Shown here piece by piece: positions 6,284 to 13,827 of a DNA stretch of 13,833 nt; position 1 is the first letter of the stretch, and each line of letters starts with the position of its first letter. The notes under the pieces were generated by a model. That model worked only from the letters and a program-made list of their open reading frames with translations. It searched no databases and was not told the origin of the DNA. Location of the stretch: contig CAKQRB010000045.1 in the NCBI GenBank assembly GCA_934271195.1, forward strand, positions 1-13,833, given 5' to 3'. A program made the translations under genes and the position numbers. This DNA is from an uncultured Alphaproteobacteria bacterium (GTDB lineage Bacteria > Pseudomonadota > Alphaproteobacteria > RF32 > CAG-239).

Positions 6284-7075
6284 GTGATTAAAAAGTCGAT
6301 TTTGCTTCCGGCAGTATCAGCTCTGGTTTTGACAACAGCCTCTTGTGCTTCTACCGGAAACAACAATCCGCACGAGGATAATGACACTCTGGAAAATTAT
6401 AACCGCGCCGTCTTTAAATTTAACTATCAGGTTGATAAATATGTTCTTAAACCGATTGCCGAAGGATATCGCGATATTACTTCAGAATCCGTCAGAAACA
6501 GAATCAGCAACTTTTTAAGCAATATTAAAGAGCCTTTATATGCAGGAAACCACTTGTTGCAGGGCAATTTTAAGCAGGCCGGAATTGAAGTTTATCGTTT
6601 TGCCGTTAATACTACACTTGGTATCGGCGGCCTGTTTGATGTAGCCGAAGGCTGGGGTTTTCCAAAGCAGAAGACAAACGTTGACGAAACACTGGCTAGC
6701 TGGTGCGTTCCCGACGGACCGTATTTTGTATTGCCCTTTATTGGTCCGAGCACACCGCGCGCCGCTACCGGACTGGCTGCAGAGACTGTGTTTGATCCTG
6801 TTTACTGGGCTACTTATAATGATGCCAATGTCCGTGACAAAATTACTTATACTTATTGGGGCGTCAAAGCAGTGACCTCCCGCGAGCAAGCGCTTGATTT
6901 GCTTAACGAATTGGAAAGAGGTTCTGTTGATTTTTATTCGACAATGCGTTCGGCTTATCTGCAAAACCGCAAAGACATGGGATGCCGCAGCGCTGATGAC
7001 AATGCGCAGACTTATGATTTTGACTTTGGCATTGAAGACGAGGACGAAGCCTTTAATGAAATGGAAAACGAATAA
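6284..7075 (+). CDS. mlaA: MlaA (VacJ-like) outer-membrane lipid-asymmetry lipoprotein
   Basis: MlaA is the outer-membrane part of the Mla system, which removes misplaced phospholipids from the outer leaflet and passes them to periplasmic MlaC. The 263-residue product has a lipoprotein signal with a TASC lipobox, so Cys21 would be lipidated. The core carries the family hallmarks: ENYNRAVFKFN at 37-47, FAVNTTLGIGGLFDVA at 106-121, and GPYFVLPFIGPSTPRAATG at 135-153. The C-terminal tail from about 235 is strongly acidic and not conserved. The start is GTG with an AAAGG site nine bases upstream; an ATG at 6268 is out of frame and closes quickly. mlaC follows 32 bases later, as in many alphaproteobacteria. 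The inner-membrane mlaFED genes are not in the window. Confidence 0.93.
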   Translation: MIKKSILLPAVSALVLTTASCASTGNNNPHEDNDTLENYNRAVFKFNYQVDKYVLKPIAEGYRDITSESVRNRISNFLSNIKEPLYAGNHLLQGNFKQAGIEVYRFAVNTTLGIGGLFDVAEGWGFPKQKTNVDETLASWCVPDGPYFVLPFIGPSTPRAATGLAAETVFDPVYWATYNDANVRDKITYTYWGVKAVTSREQALDLLNELERGSVDFYSTMRSAYLQNRKDMGCRSADDNAQTYDFDFGIEDEDEAFNEMENE

Positions 7076-7107
7076 TTTAACATTTTGACAATTTGGAGAA
7101 ACCAAAA

Positions 7108-7713
7108 ATGAAAAAAAATATTTTTGCCGCTGTTTTTGCCGTTGTTCTGCTGATGACAGGGAATGTCCGTGCCGACGTTGACGTGGCCGGCGCCGAGGAT
7201 TTTGTTAAAAACGTGACTAATGACGGCATTGAAAATATCATCAATGCCAATATTTCCCAAAAAGAAAAAGACACGCGTTTTGAAAAGCTCTTTAATAATG
7301 CTCTGGATTTGGATTTTATCGGCAAGTTTGTTCTCGGCCGCGCCTGGAGAACGGCAACGCCGCAGCAGCGCAAAGACTTTATTGCGACTTACCGCGAGCT
7401 GAACATTAAGACATGGTCAAAACGTTTTGACGAGTTCAAAGGCAAAAATTTTATTTTTAAAGGAACGACACCGTCCAACTCTGCTAACCAAATTTTTGTA
7501 AACTCAACCGTTCCGATGGATCAGGGCGAACCGGCGAAAGTAGTTTGGAGAGTTAAACAAAACGGCAATCAATTTAAAATTGTTGACATTATTATTGAAA
7601 ATGTCAGCCTTGCCATTACAGCACGCAACGAATATGCCGGTTTTATCAAAAACAATGCCGGCGGTGTTGACGCTCTGATCAAAGACTTGCAAGGAAAAGT
7701 TAAAGCCATGTAA
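7108..7713 (+). CDS. mlaC: MlaC (Ttg2D-like) periplasmic phospholipid carrier
   Basis: MlaC shuttles phospholipid between the outer-membrane MlaA complex and the inner-membrane MlaFEDB transporter. The 201-residue product begins with a Sec signal (MKKNIFAAVFAVVLLMTG) and probable cleavage after VRA at residue 22. The rest fits the family: a helical first half ending in FVLGRAWRTATPQQRKDF, and a second half with the WRV strand and VDIIIENVSLAITARNEYAGF. The length is typical. I chose the ATG at 7108, with GGAG nine bases upstream, over an in-frame TTG at 7093. It is in an operon with mlaA and ends at a bidirectional terminator. Confidence 0.92.
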   Translation: MKKNIFAAVFAVVLLMTGNVRADVDVAGAEDFVKNVTNDGIENIINANISQKEKDTRFEKLFNNALDLDFIGKFVLGRAWRTATPQQRKDFIATYRELNIKTWSKRFDEFKGKNFIFKGTTPSNSANQIFVNSTVPMDQGEPAKVVWRVKQNGNQFKIVDIIIENVSLAITARNEYAGFIKNNAGGVDALIKDLQGKVKAM

Positions 7714-7731
7714 TTTCCGGCAAAAAAAGCC

Positions 7732-7760
7732 AAAGCCCCGAAAACAATTTCGGGGCTTTT
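7732..7760. terminator. bidirectional terminator between mlaC and the coiled-coil gene
   Basis: AAAGCCCCGAAA and TTTCGGGGCTTT (7732-7743 and 7748-7759) form a perfect 12-bp stem with a 4-base loop, 19 bases after the mlaC stop. T-runs follow on both strands; on the minus strand the run is TTTTTTT at 7728-7722, a few bases past the stem. It serves both mlaC and the convergent gene. Confidence 0.8.
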
Positions 7761-7806
7761 ATGTATCTGCTTAACAGGACGAACTTAAAATTCGGCATTC
7801 TAAAAA

Positions 7807-9192
7807 TCAATAGCTGCGGTTACGTCTGGCATTCAGCAAATTATTATCGGCAACCGACGGCGGTGTTTTTTCGGAGGGGTTGTTGTCCGGCATTTTTCTT
7901 TTACGCTGACGCAGGCGTTCCAGCAATTCCTGATTTTTTTTGACATCAGGCATTTTTTTCAGCATTTCGCAAGTATGCTCGTCCAAGCCGTTCACATCCT
8001 CAATCTTAGTATAACCACGGGTGCGAAGGCCGACTTTCTGACTGGCAATCATCAGGCGCGCCCGATATTCATCACTATCAGCTTTGCTGACATTAACAAC
8101 GGTTTTGCCATTGTTTTTTTCCACCATCAACGCCGTTACAAAGTCTTCAATTGACGGAACGGCTTTTTTATTTTCTTTTTCCCGACGGATAATTTCCAAG
8201 CGGTTTTTGCTCTGATAATTATATTCAGTATGTCCGACAGATGCTTTGTAACCTTGTCTTCCGGTCTGCTCGTGAAAAATCCGGCCGGTTTCCTGAGCAA
8301 AGTCTTTCAGCGCTCCTTGTGCCGGCATATAGTAATCATCAACTTTTTTGCCATTCCAGCCGTTGTCATCCGTATCATCTTCAATATACTTCTCTTGCGG
8401 ACGACCGGAAAAATCATACAGACTATACGACGGTCCATGTTTTTGAGATCCGGTATCCGTGTCAAAGTCATTTTCATCGGCAATAAATTTATTATCAAGA
8501 TAATATTGATAACTTTCTGATGAATATTCACCATTTGTTTTAGGTCTGGGGAGATGTTCCTGCTGATATGCGGCCTCCAAATCTTGCTCCAATCCGTCAA
8601 GGCGGTGGAGCAAATCCCGCATTTTATCGCGGTTTGCAGCGGCCAAATCATCATAATAGACTTTGGCCTGATATAATTTGTCCCGTTTTTCCTGCCTTAA
8701 AATCTCTTCTTTGCCACCGCAATCCCTGATATCAGATTCCGTTGAAAAATAACGGTTGTTAAATTCGGTAATTTCATCTTCGTATCGGCGGATTTCATCC
8801 TGATTCATTTCGCGGCGGCGGTCTGCCAACTCGGCTTCGCGACGACGAGACATAAAGTCATAAGCCTGTTCATTGTCCGGAATATCGTCATAACGCATCC
8901 GGTCAATTTCCCGATCGGAATTGCGGTAAATATCATCCTGTTCGCGGCTGTTGCCTTGGAGTTCTCTGATTTTGTCTTTTCGCCACTGGATTTCATTTTC
9001 AAAATAGTTCATTTTCTCACGGGCGTCCGAGACTTTATTTTCCAACTCGGACGATTTTTGACGATAGTCTACCCAAATCAGGTCTTTATCTCGATTATAG
9101 CGGCGTTTGAAGTCTTCCAGAGCTGTTTTTACAAAACCGATTTCATATTTGACATCTGCGATCTGCTGCTTGATATTATCTATATCTGACAT
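7807..9192 (-). CDS. unrecognised coiled-coil protein downstream of ileS
   Basis: I do not recognise this 461-residue protein. Residues 1 to about 205 are highly charged with heptad-like spacing (IKQQIADVKYEIGFVK, repeated R/E/D runs), predicting a long coiled coil. Residues about 205-330 are polar and low in hydrophobics, a likely linker. Residues about 345-410 look like a compact domain, with SIEDFVTALM, NGKTVVNVSK and then YRARLMIASQKVGLRTRGY, a strand-helix-strand pattern. The C-terminus is basic (LRQRKRKMP) and ends disordered. There is no signal peptide or membrane helix, so it is probably cytoplasmic, perhaps nucleic-acid binding. The ATG at 9192 has GGAACA just upstream; a TTG at 9204 falls in the T-run of the preceding hairpin and is less likely. 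It follows ileS by 75 bases. Confidence 0.75.
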   Translation of the reverse strand: MSDIDNIKQQIADVKYEIGFVKTALEDFKRRYNRDKDLIWVDYRQKSSELENKVSDAREKMNYFENEIQWRKDKIRELQGNSREQDDIYRNSDREIDRMRYDDIPDNEQAYDFMSRRREAELADRRREMNQDEIRRYEDEITEFNNRYFSTESDIRDCGGKEEILRQEKRDKLYQAKVYYDDLAAANRDKMRDLLHRLDGLEQDLEAAYQQEHLPRPKTNGEYSSESYQYYLDNKFIADENDFDTDTGSQKHGPSYSLYDFSGRPQEKYIEDDTDDNGWNGKKVDDYYMPAQGALKDFAQETGRIFHEQTGRQGYKASVGHTEYNYQSKNRLEIIRREKENKKAVPSIEDFVTALMVEKNNGKTVVNVSKADSDEYRARLMIASQKVGLRTRGYTKIEDVNGLDEHTCEMLKKMPDVKKNQELLERLRQRKRKMPDNNPSEKTPPSVADNNLLNARRNRSY

Positions 9193-9202
9193 TGTTCCAT
9201 CC

Positions 9203-9236
9203 AAAAAAGTACCCTGTTCTTACTTAACAGGGTACT
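9203..9236 (-). terminator. hairpin terminator or attenuator after ileS
   Basis: AGTACCCTGTT and AACAGGGTACT (9208-9218 and 9226-9236) form a perfect 11-bp stem with a 7-base loop. Six T follow on the minus strand. It lies 31 bases after the ileS stop and only 11 bases before the start of the coiled-coil gene. That gene has no convincing promoter of its own in the gap, so it would depend on readthrough of this hairpin. Confidence 0.8.
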
Positions 9237-9267
9237 ATATTTTTTCTATTTTGGCAACTTTTATATT

Positions 9268-12200
9268 TTAGGCAACTTTGGCGTCAAAACTGATTGCGCT
9301 GCCTTCAATATCTGCCTGTGTGCCGTCAGTGCAGCCGTTATTCAGCTTAACGGCCAAAACCTGCTCGGCAATATAAGACTTGTTTTCTTCCAGAGCTTTG
9401 GCCAGTTCGGCATCCGCCGTCGCATAGCAAAGTTCAATACGGTCAGAAACATTAAAGTCTTTATCTTTGCGCAGAGTTTGGACCAGCCGGACAAAGTCAC
9501 GCGCCATTCCCTCGCGGCGAAGCGTATCTGTCACATTGGTATCAAGTGTAACAACGGCTTTGTTATCAGCAAAAGATTTTCCTGCTATACCGTCTTTCAT
9601 CTCCAGACGAACTTCAAACAAATCCGGCGTTAAGGTTTTGCCGGCAATACTCAGCGTGTCGTCGGCATTGAGTTCCCATTTGCCCTGTTTGTAAGCTCCC
9701 ATTACCGGCCCCATATCTTTGCCAAGGACTTTGCCCAGCAGCGGCGTATAAAGATAAACGGTTTTAGCGGCATAGTTTTCCAGTTTGTTGTCAAATTTCA
9801 CTTCTTTAACATTCAGCTCATCTTTAACAATTTCCTGATACTCGCGGCTCAATTCTGCCCCGATCAGCGTCAGGCTTGCCAAAGGCAGACGATTGCGCAG
9901 GTTCTTTTCTTCACGGATAAACTTGCCGGTCGAGCACAAATCCTGCACAAAATCCATATCCTCAACCAGTTTGGCATCATAGGTTATTTCGGTCAGAGCC
10001 GGATAGTCCGTCAGGTGGACAGACTCTTCACCGGTCAGATTTTTGAAGATATATTCCGTTACAAACGGCATTAACGGCGCAATAATTTTGCAGACATTGA
10101 CCAAGACTGTGTACAAGGTATCAAAAGCATTGGCATCGCCTTCCCAAAAACGATCGCGGGTGCGGCGGATGTACCAGTTGTTCAGCACTTCCATAAAAGC
10201 GGCAACTTCATTGGTCGCTGCGGCAACGTCATAACCGTCAATACCGTTTTTAACCACATCGCGCAGGCGTTTGAGTTTGGACATAATATAATTGTCAATA
10301 GCCTCCGGCGAGGATGAAATTTCTTTGGCCTTGTATTCTTCCGCGTTGGCATAAAGCGTGAAGAAGTAAAAAGCGTTCCACAGCGGAATGAGCGCGACGC
10401 GGGCGGCTTTGGCAATTTCTTTGCCTTCTTTGTCAACCGCCAGATTACCGCCTTTCAAAACCGGCGAAGAAACCAAGAACCAACGCAGGGCATCGGAGCC
10501 GATTGTATCCAAAACCTCGTTCGGATCAGGATAATTTTTCAGGCGTTTGGACAGCTTTTGACCACCTTCGGCCATCAGCAAGCCGGTACAGATACAGTTT
10601 TTGAAAGCCGGACGGTTGTGCAAAGCCGTGGACAGCACAGTCAGCGTATAAAACCAGCCACGGGTCTGATCCATGGCCTCGACAATAAAATCTGCCGGAA
10701 AATGATTTTCAAACCATTCTTTGTTTTCAAAAGGATAGTGAATCTGGGCATAAGGCATGGAACCGGATTCAAACCAGCAGTCAAAGACGTCGCCGACTCG
10801 GCGCATCATGGTTTTGCCGGACGGATCATCCGGATTGAGATAAACCACGTCGTCAATATAGGGTTTGTGCAAATCTTTGACTTCAAAACCGGTCTTTTGT
10901 TTGATTTCTTCCAAAGACCCGAAAACGTCGACACGCGGAAATTTAGGATTGTCGGATTTCCATACAGGAATTGGCGTTCCCCAGAAACGGTTACGCGAAA
11001 TTGACCAGTCGCGGGCGCCTTCCAGCCATTTGCCGAAGCGGCCGTCTTTGATATGTTCCGGCACCCAGTTGATTTGCTGATTGTTTTTGACCATTTCATC
11101 ACGAAAATCGGTGACTTTGACAAACCAGCTGGACATTGCCTTATAAATCAGCGGAGTATCGGTGCGCCAGCAGAAAGGATAAGAGTGGGTATATTGTTCT
11201 TTTTTGACCAAAATGCCTTTTTCTTTCAGCAACTGCATAATCGGCTCATTAGTCTCAAAAACCTGTTTGCCCTGATAATCAGGCACTTCGGCGGTGAACT
11301 TGCCAGCTTCGTCAACAGGACAAACAACAGGGAAATTTTCGTCATAAACGCGGCAGGCCTCAAAGTCGTCCTGACCAAAGCCAGGCGCAATATGGACAAT
11401 GCCGGTACCGTCCTCGGTGGAAACGAATTCGCCGCTCAAAACCTTAAACGCGCCCTTGTCTTTCAGATGTTTGAAATACGGGAACATTGGCTCATAGCTC
11501 ATACCGACAAGATCTTTACCCTTGATCGTTCCGACCTGCGCGGCATGTTCAAGCTGTTTTTTATAACGGCCGAGCAAAGCCTGCGCCAATATGTATTTCT
11601 GACCATTCTCTTCCATGACGGCATAGTCAATATCAAGCCCGACAGCCAACATTAAGTTTGACGGCAAGGTCCACGGCGTGGTGGTCCATACCAGCATATT
11701 CATACCGTTTTCCAGCCTGAATATAACGGTAATGGCATTGTCGGTCTTATCCTGATAGCCCTGATTGACCTCAAAGTTTGAGAGCGGGGTTTCCGCAGCC
11801 CAAGAATAAGGCAGAACGCGGTAGTCTTCGTAGACCAGCCCTTTGTCATAAAGCTGTTTGAAATTGTGGATTACGCTTTCCATAAAAGACAGGTTCATGG
11901 TTTTGTAATCATGCGTAAAGTCTACCCAGCGGCCGATACGCTTGAACATATCAACCCAAATACCGGAATATTTCAGCACATCGGAGCGGCAGAAATTGTT
12001 AAATTTTTCAACGCCATATTCTTCAATCTGCTTACGACCGGAAACGCCCAATTGCTTTTCAGCAGACATTTCAGCCGGCAGGCCATGGCAGTCCCAGCCC
12101 AGCCGACGCTCAACCTTTTTGCCGTTCATGGTCTGAAAACGAGCGACCACATCTTTAACGTAAGACACCATAATATGTCCGTAGTGCGGCGTACCGTTAG

Positions 12201-12354
12201 CAAACGGCGGACCGTCATAAAACACAAATTCGGCAGCGCCGTCACGGTTGTGTACAGATTTTTCAAAAGTTTGGTTTTCTTCCCAGAATTTTAAGACTTC
12301 TTTTTCAAGCCCGACAAAGTCGGCTTTGGCCTTGACCTCAGCGTAATGTTTCAT
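9268..12354 (-). CDS. ileS: isoleucyl-tRNA synthetase, eukaryote-like (type 2) form
   Basis: This class I synthetase charges tRNA-Ile and edits mischarged valine. The 1028-residue product has the HIGH-type motif as PHYGH at 56-60, then GWDCHGLP at 86-93. The editing domain carries WTTTPWTLPSN at 223-233 and GTGIVHIAPGFGQDD at 316-330. The KMSKS-type motif is KLSKR at 600-604, followed by KNYPDP. The PFANGTPHYGH and VERRLGWDCHGLP wording, the KLSKR-LKNYPDP loop and the length match the eukaryote-like IleRS2 group rather than the E. coli form (DGPPYANGSIHIGH). Members of that group are generally little affected by mupirocin. I see no C-terminal cysteine zinc site. The ATG at 12354 has only a weak GGGT upstream; the protein begins where the family does. 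Confidence 0.96.
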   Translation of the reverse strand: MKHYAEVKAKADFVGLEKEVLKFWEENQTFEKSVHNRDGAAEFVFYDGPPFANGTPHYGHIMVSYVKDVVARFQTMNGKKVERRLGWDCHGLPAEMSAEKQLGVSGRKQIEEYGVEKFNNFCRSDVLKYSGIWVDMFKRIGRWVDFTHDYKTMNLSFMESVIHNFKQLYDKGLVYEDYRVLPYSWAAETPLSNFEVNQGYQDKTDNAITVIFRLENGMNMLVWTTTPWTLPSNLMLAVGLDIDYAVMEENGQKYILAQALLGRYKKQLEHAAQVGTIKGKDLVGMSYEPMFPYFKHLKDKGAFKVLSGEFVSTEDGTGIVHIAPGFGQDDFEACRVYDENFPVVCPVDEAGKFTAEVPDYQGKQVFETNEPIMQLLKEKGILVKKEQYTHSYPFCWRTDTPLIYKAMSSWFVKVTDFRDEMVKNNQQINWVPEHIKDGRFGKWLEGARDWSISRNRFWGTPIPVWKSDNPKFPRVDVFGSLEEIKQKTGFEVKDLHKPYIDDVVYLNPDDPSGKTMMRRVGDVFDCWFESGSMPYAQIHYPFENKEWFENHFPADFIVEAMDQTRGWFYTLTVLSTALHNRPAFKNCICTGLLMAEGGQKLSKRLKNYPDPNEVLDTIGSDALRWFLVSSPVLKGGNLAVDKEGKEIAKAARVALIPLWNAFYFFTLYANAEEYKAKEISSSPEAIDNYIMSKLKRLRDVVKNGIDGYDVAAATNEVAAFMEVLNNWYIRRTRDRFWEGDANAFDTLYTVLVNVCKIIAPLMPFVTEYIFKNLTGEESVHLTDYPALTEITYDAKLVEDMDFVQDLCSTGKFIREEKNLRNRLPLASLTLIGAELSREYQEIVKDELNVKEVKFDNKLENYAAKTVYLYTPLLGKVLGKDMGPVMGAYKQGKWELNADDTLSIAGKTLTPDLFEVRLEMKDGIAGKSFADNKAVVTLDTNVTDTLRREGMARDFVRLVQTLRKDKDFNVSDRIELCYATADAELAKALEENKSYIAEQVLAVKLNNGCTDGTQADIEGSAISFDAKVA

Positions 12355-12411
12355 GTTACAAATACCCGTTAATGATTAAAATTTATTAATTTTGAAAAGT
12401 GTTATATATGC

Positions 12412-12436
12412 AAAAAGACAAATCCCCCTAGGGGAT
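12412..12436 (-). terminator. terminator-like hairpin in the ileS leader
   Basis: On the minus strand ATCCCC and GGGGAT (12436-12431 and 12427-12422) form a 6-bp stem with a 3-base loop, followed by TTGTCTTTTT. It lies between the predicted ileS promoter and the ileS start, so it could attenuate ileS transcription. The stem is short and the T-run is interrupted, so function is uncertain. Confidence 0.4.
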
Positions 12437-12507
12437 AATAATGGCAGGAATATATGATATGTAAAAAACGTTCATCTTTTTGTTAATCTTTCATAAAAAT
12501 CGGATGT

Positions 12508-12536
12508 AATTTAATACAATAAAGCGGGTGAGTCAA
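12508..12536 (-). promoter_or_regulatory. predicted ileS promoter
   Basis: On the minus strand TTGACT (12536-12531), 17 bases, TAAATT (12513-12508) is a good sigma-70 match. The predicted start near 12501 gives ileS a leader of about 147 bases, long enough for regulation. It lies just downstream of the terminator at 12558-12601. Confidence 0.5.
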
Positions 12537-12557
12537 GGCATTATATTAAACTTTGGC

Positions 12558-12601
12558 AAAAAAGAAAAGCCTCTTCCTATTTTTCAAGGAAAGAGGCTTT
12601 T
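12558..12601 (-). terminator. strong terminator of the second structured RNA
   Basis: On the minus strand AAAAGCCTCTT(T)CC pairs with GGAAGAGGCTTTT (12601-12588 with 12577-12565). The stem is 13 bp with one bulged T, over a 10-base loop, followed by CTTTTTT. It is the strongest terminator in the window, yet no protein gene lies upstream of it on the minus strand, so the transcript it ends must be an RNA. Confidence 0.8.
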
Positions 12602-12735
12602 CGACCATTTTGCAGAATTCTGAGGATCAGAAAAGATAACATAGACATCTGCAAAAGGCCACGTCAAGGACGACGATTTTAAACCGCGCACGACCTGACA
12701 ACAGGTGATGCAAATGCGGCATAACACTTTGTGTT
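12558..12735 (-). ncRNA. structured minus-strand RNA upstream of ileS
   Basis: Reading the minus strand towards the terminator, successive hairpins occur. TAACAC/GTGTTA is at 12722-12736. A long interrupted stem runs over 12684-12719 (CCGC/GCGG, GCA/TGC, ACCTG/CAGGT over a 4-base loop). A small CGTC/GACG hairpin is at 12662-12672. An 11-bp stem with one bulge spans 12605-12658 and encloses a TTCTGA/TCAGAA hairpin. The terminator comes last. GC content is clearly higher than in the flanking AT-rich DNA. No good promoter sits directly in front; the nearest strong one is at 12915-12942, which would give a transcript of about 350 bases. I do not recognise a known RNA family. Confidence 0.5.
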
Positions 12736-12914
12736 AGTAACTAAAATCTAAAAAATTGGCATTTTGCAACCCTGACAAGACAAGATATGCAAAAAAAACG
12801 CACTTAGCCTTTGAGAATTATTAACTGCATTATGGAAAGGCGATAGAAATAGTAAGTAACCCACAGTGTGATAAACTTTAATAATAAACTAAACTAATTG
12901 AAAAAACCGTTCCT

Positions 12915-12942
12915 TTTATACTGCATTAAAATTATTAGTCAA
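12915..12942 (-). promoter_or_regulatory. minus-strand promoter feeding the ileS-upstream RNA
   Basis: TTGACT (12942-12937), 16 bases, TATAAA (12920-12915) on the minus strand is one of the best sigma-70 matches in the window, with a predicted start near 12908. The transcript would run through 12811-12900, where I see no gene, into the structured RNA ending at 12558. An eight-T run at 12811-12804 follows a loose GCCTTT/AAAGGC pairing and might end some transcripts early. Confidence 0.45.
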
Positions 12943-13015
12943 GCTTTTCTATAAAAAAATTTGCAAATAATTTTTACTCTGACAGTCGACGGCTCTGAAT
13001 CTTGACAAAAACTTG

Positions 13016-13044
13016 TTGTAATATAGAAAATTTTGTGATATATT
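13016..13044 (+). promoter_or_regulatory. promoter of the small-gene pair
   Basis: TTGTAA (13016-13021), 17 bases, TATATT (13039-13044) predicts a start near 13051. A perfect TTGACA lies at 13002-13007, but no good -10 box sits at the right distance from it (TATAGA is only 14 bases away), so the assignment between the two is uncertain. Confidence 0.45.
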
Positions 13045-13078
13045 AACGATATGTTAAGTTTTTGGGGAGATTTTTTTG

Positions 13079-13348
13079 ATGTCAGCAGGCACAATTTGTA
13101 AAGAAACAGTCAAAGTCGGCGGTAGAGGCGTCCTTGCTTTTACCGGAATGAGCGCCGTGCTGGTTAAGCATGGTTTGCACGCCACAGACTCGATTTTGGG
13201 CGGATATGTAAATGAGATGACCAATGCTTTTGCAGGCGGTTCAGGAAAAAAACCGCTAAAAGACGTAGTTTTGAAGACCACAAACAGCGTTTTGGACGAA
13301 CTGAACAAGATATCTAAATCACTCAGCAAAAAAATCAAAGAACTTTAA
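13079..13348 (+). CDS. small unrecognised protein, first of a pair
   Basis: I do not recognise this 89-residue protein. It starts MSAGTICKETVKVGGRG, followed by a mildly hydrophobic stretch (VLAFTGMSAVLV, about residues 19-30) too short for a confident membrane helix. A Gly-rich turn (GGSGKKP) comes next, and the C-terminal third is lysine-rich and probably helical with heptad-like spacing (VLDELNKISKSLSKKIKEL). It has no lipobox or clear signal peptide. The ATG at 13079 has a strong GGGGAGA ribosome binding site ten bases upstream; a TTG directly before it is not needed. A gene starting 15 bases after its stop makes an operon likely. Confidence 0.65.
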   Translation: MSAGTICKETVKVGGRGVLAFTGMSAVLVKHGLHATDSILGGYVNEMTNAFAGGSGKKPLKDVVLKTTNSVLDELNKISKSLSKKIKEL

Positions 13349-13363
13349 AAACAGGAGGCCTGC

Positions 13364-13675
13364 ATGGAGCACGCCGAAGATTATGAAATTGTGCGGACAG
13401 AAGAAGACATTTTGGTATTTGTCATCAAAAACCGCCAGACCGACGTTGAGAATCCGCGCGTGATTTATGACGGCGGAAGGCATGCTACCTTATACCGGCG
13501 CCCCGATGACGTGCTCTTACTGGATTATCTGAATGAAGATGTTTTGGAAAACCTCAGAAAATCAGAAATTGTGATTGTGGCCGAAGCTGATTTCGGCTCG
13601 AAAAAAATCGTGCGAGATTATGAGGTTCATGTAAAGCAGGTAAAGAAAAATCCGTTTTGCGACAATCTCAAATAA
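13364..13675 (+). CDS. small unrecognised protein, second of a pair
   Basis: I do not recognise this 103-residue protein. It has no signal peptide or membrane segment and is acidic overall, in contrast to the basic tail of its partner. Alternating strand-like segments (DILVFVIKN, NPRVIYDG, ATLYRR, DVLLLDYL, SEIVIVAEAD, DYEVHVKQVKK) suggest a small beta-rich fold with one helix (NEDVLENLRK). The ATG has an AGGAGG ribosome binding site seven bases upstream, among the best in the window. Coupling to the first gene (15-base gap) and opposite charge make a physical pair possible, for instance toxin-antitoxin or effector-chaperone, but nothing seen proves it. Confidence 0.7.
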   Translation: MEHAEDYEIVRTEEDILVFVIKNRQTDVENPRVIYDGGRHATLYRRPDDVLLLDYLNEDVLENLRKSEIVIVAEADFGSKKIVRDYEVHVKQVKKNPFCDNLK

Positions 13676-13758
13676 CAACTCTCTGACAGTGTACTATCCC
13701 TGATTTTCCGCCGCAAAATGGGTTTATATGATACTTCGTTTATTGTCCTTTTAATGTA

Positions 13759-13782
13759 CAAGCCCCGTAAAAACGGGGCTTG
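13759..13782 (+). terminator. hairpin downstream of the small-gene pair
   Basis: CAAGCCCCGT and ACGGGGCTTG form a perfect 10-bp stem with an AAAA loop, 83 bases after the last stop. The downstream run GGGCTTATT is not a proper T-tract, so termination efficiency is uncertain. Confidence 0.45.
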
Positions 13783-13802
13783 GGCTTATTGCAAGCTTTG
13801 CT

Positions 13803-13827
13803 GAAAACCCCCAGTTTACTGGGGGTT
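13803..13827 (-). terminator. terminator-like hairpin at the right edge
   Basis: AACCCCCAGT and ACTGGGGGTT (13806-13815 and 13818-13827) form a 10-bp palindromic stem with a minimal loop. On the minus strand TTTT follows. It may end a minus-strand gene lying beyond the window. Nothing else is seen in 13676-13833. Confidence 0.45.

Noticed and set aside
8230..8520. Plus-strand frames inside the coiled-coil gene
   Set aside because: Short antisense frames without ribosome binding sites; the minus-strand frame is far longer and continuous.
11053..11655. Plus-strand frame of 200 codons inside ileS
   Set aside because: Antisense shadow over the conserved editing and catalytic core of the synthetase.
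12577..12648. 23-codon minus-strand frame as a gene
   Set aside because: Short, with no clear ribosome binding site and overlapping a terminator; kept only as part of an attenuation hypothesis.
12558..12908. RNase P RNA or tmRNA upstream of ileS
   Set aside because: The GAGGAAAGTCC core of RNase P, a tRNA-like T-loop and a tag ending in Ala-Ala codons were looked for and not found.
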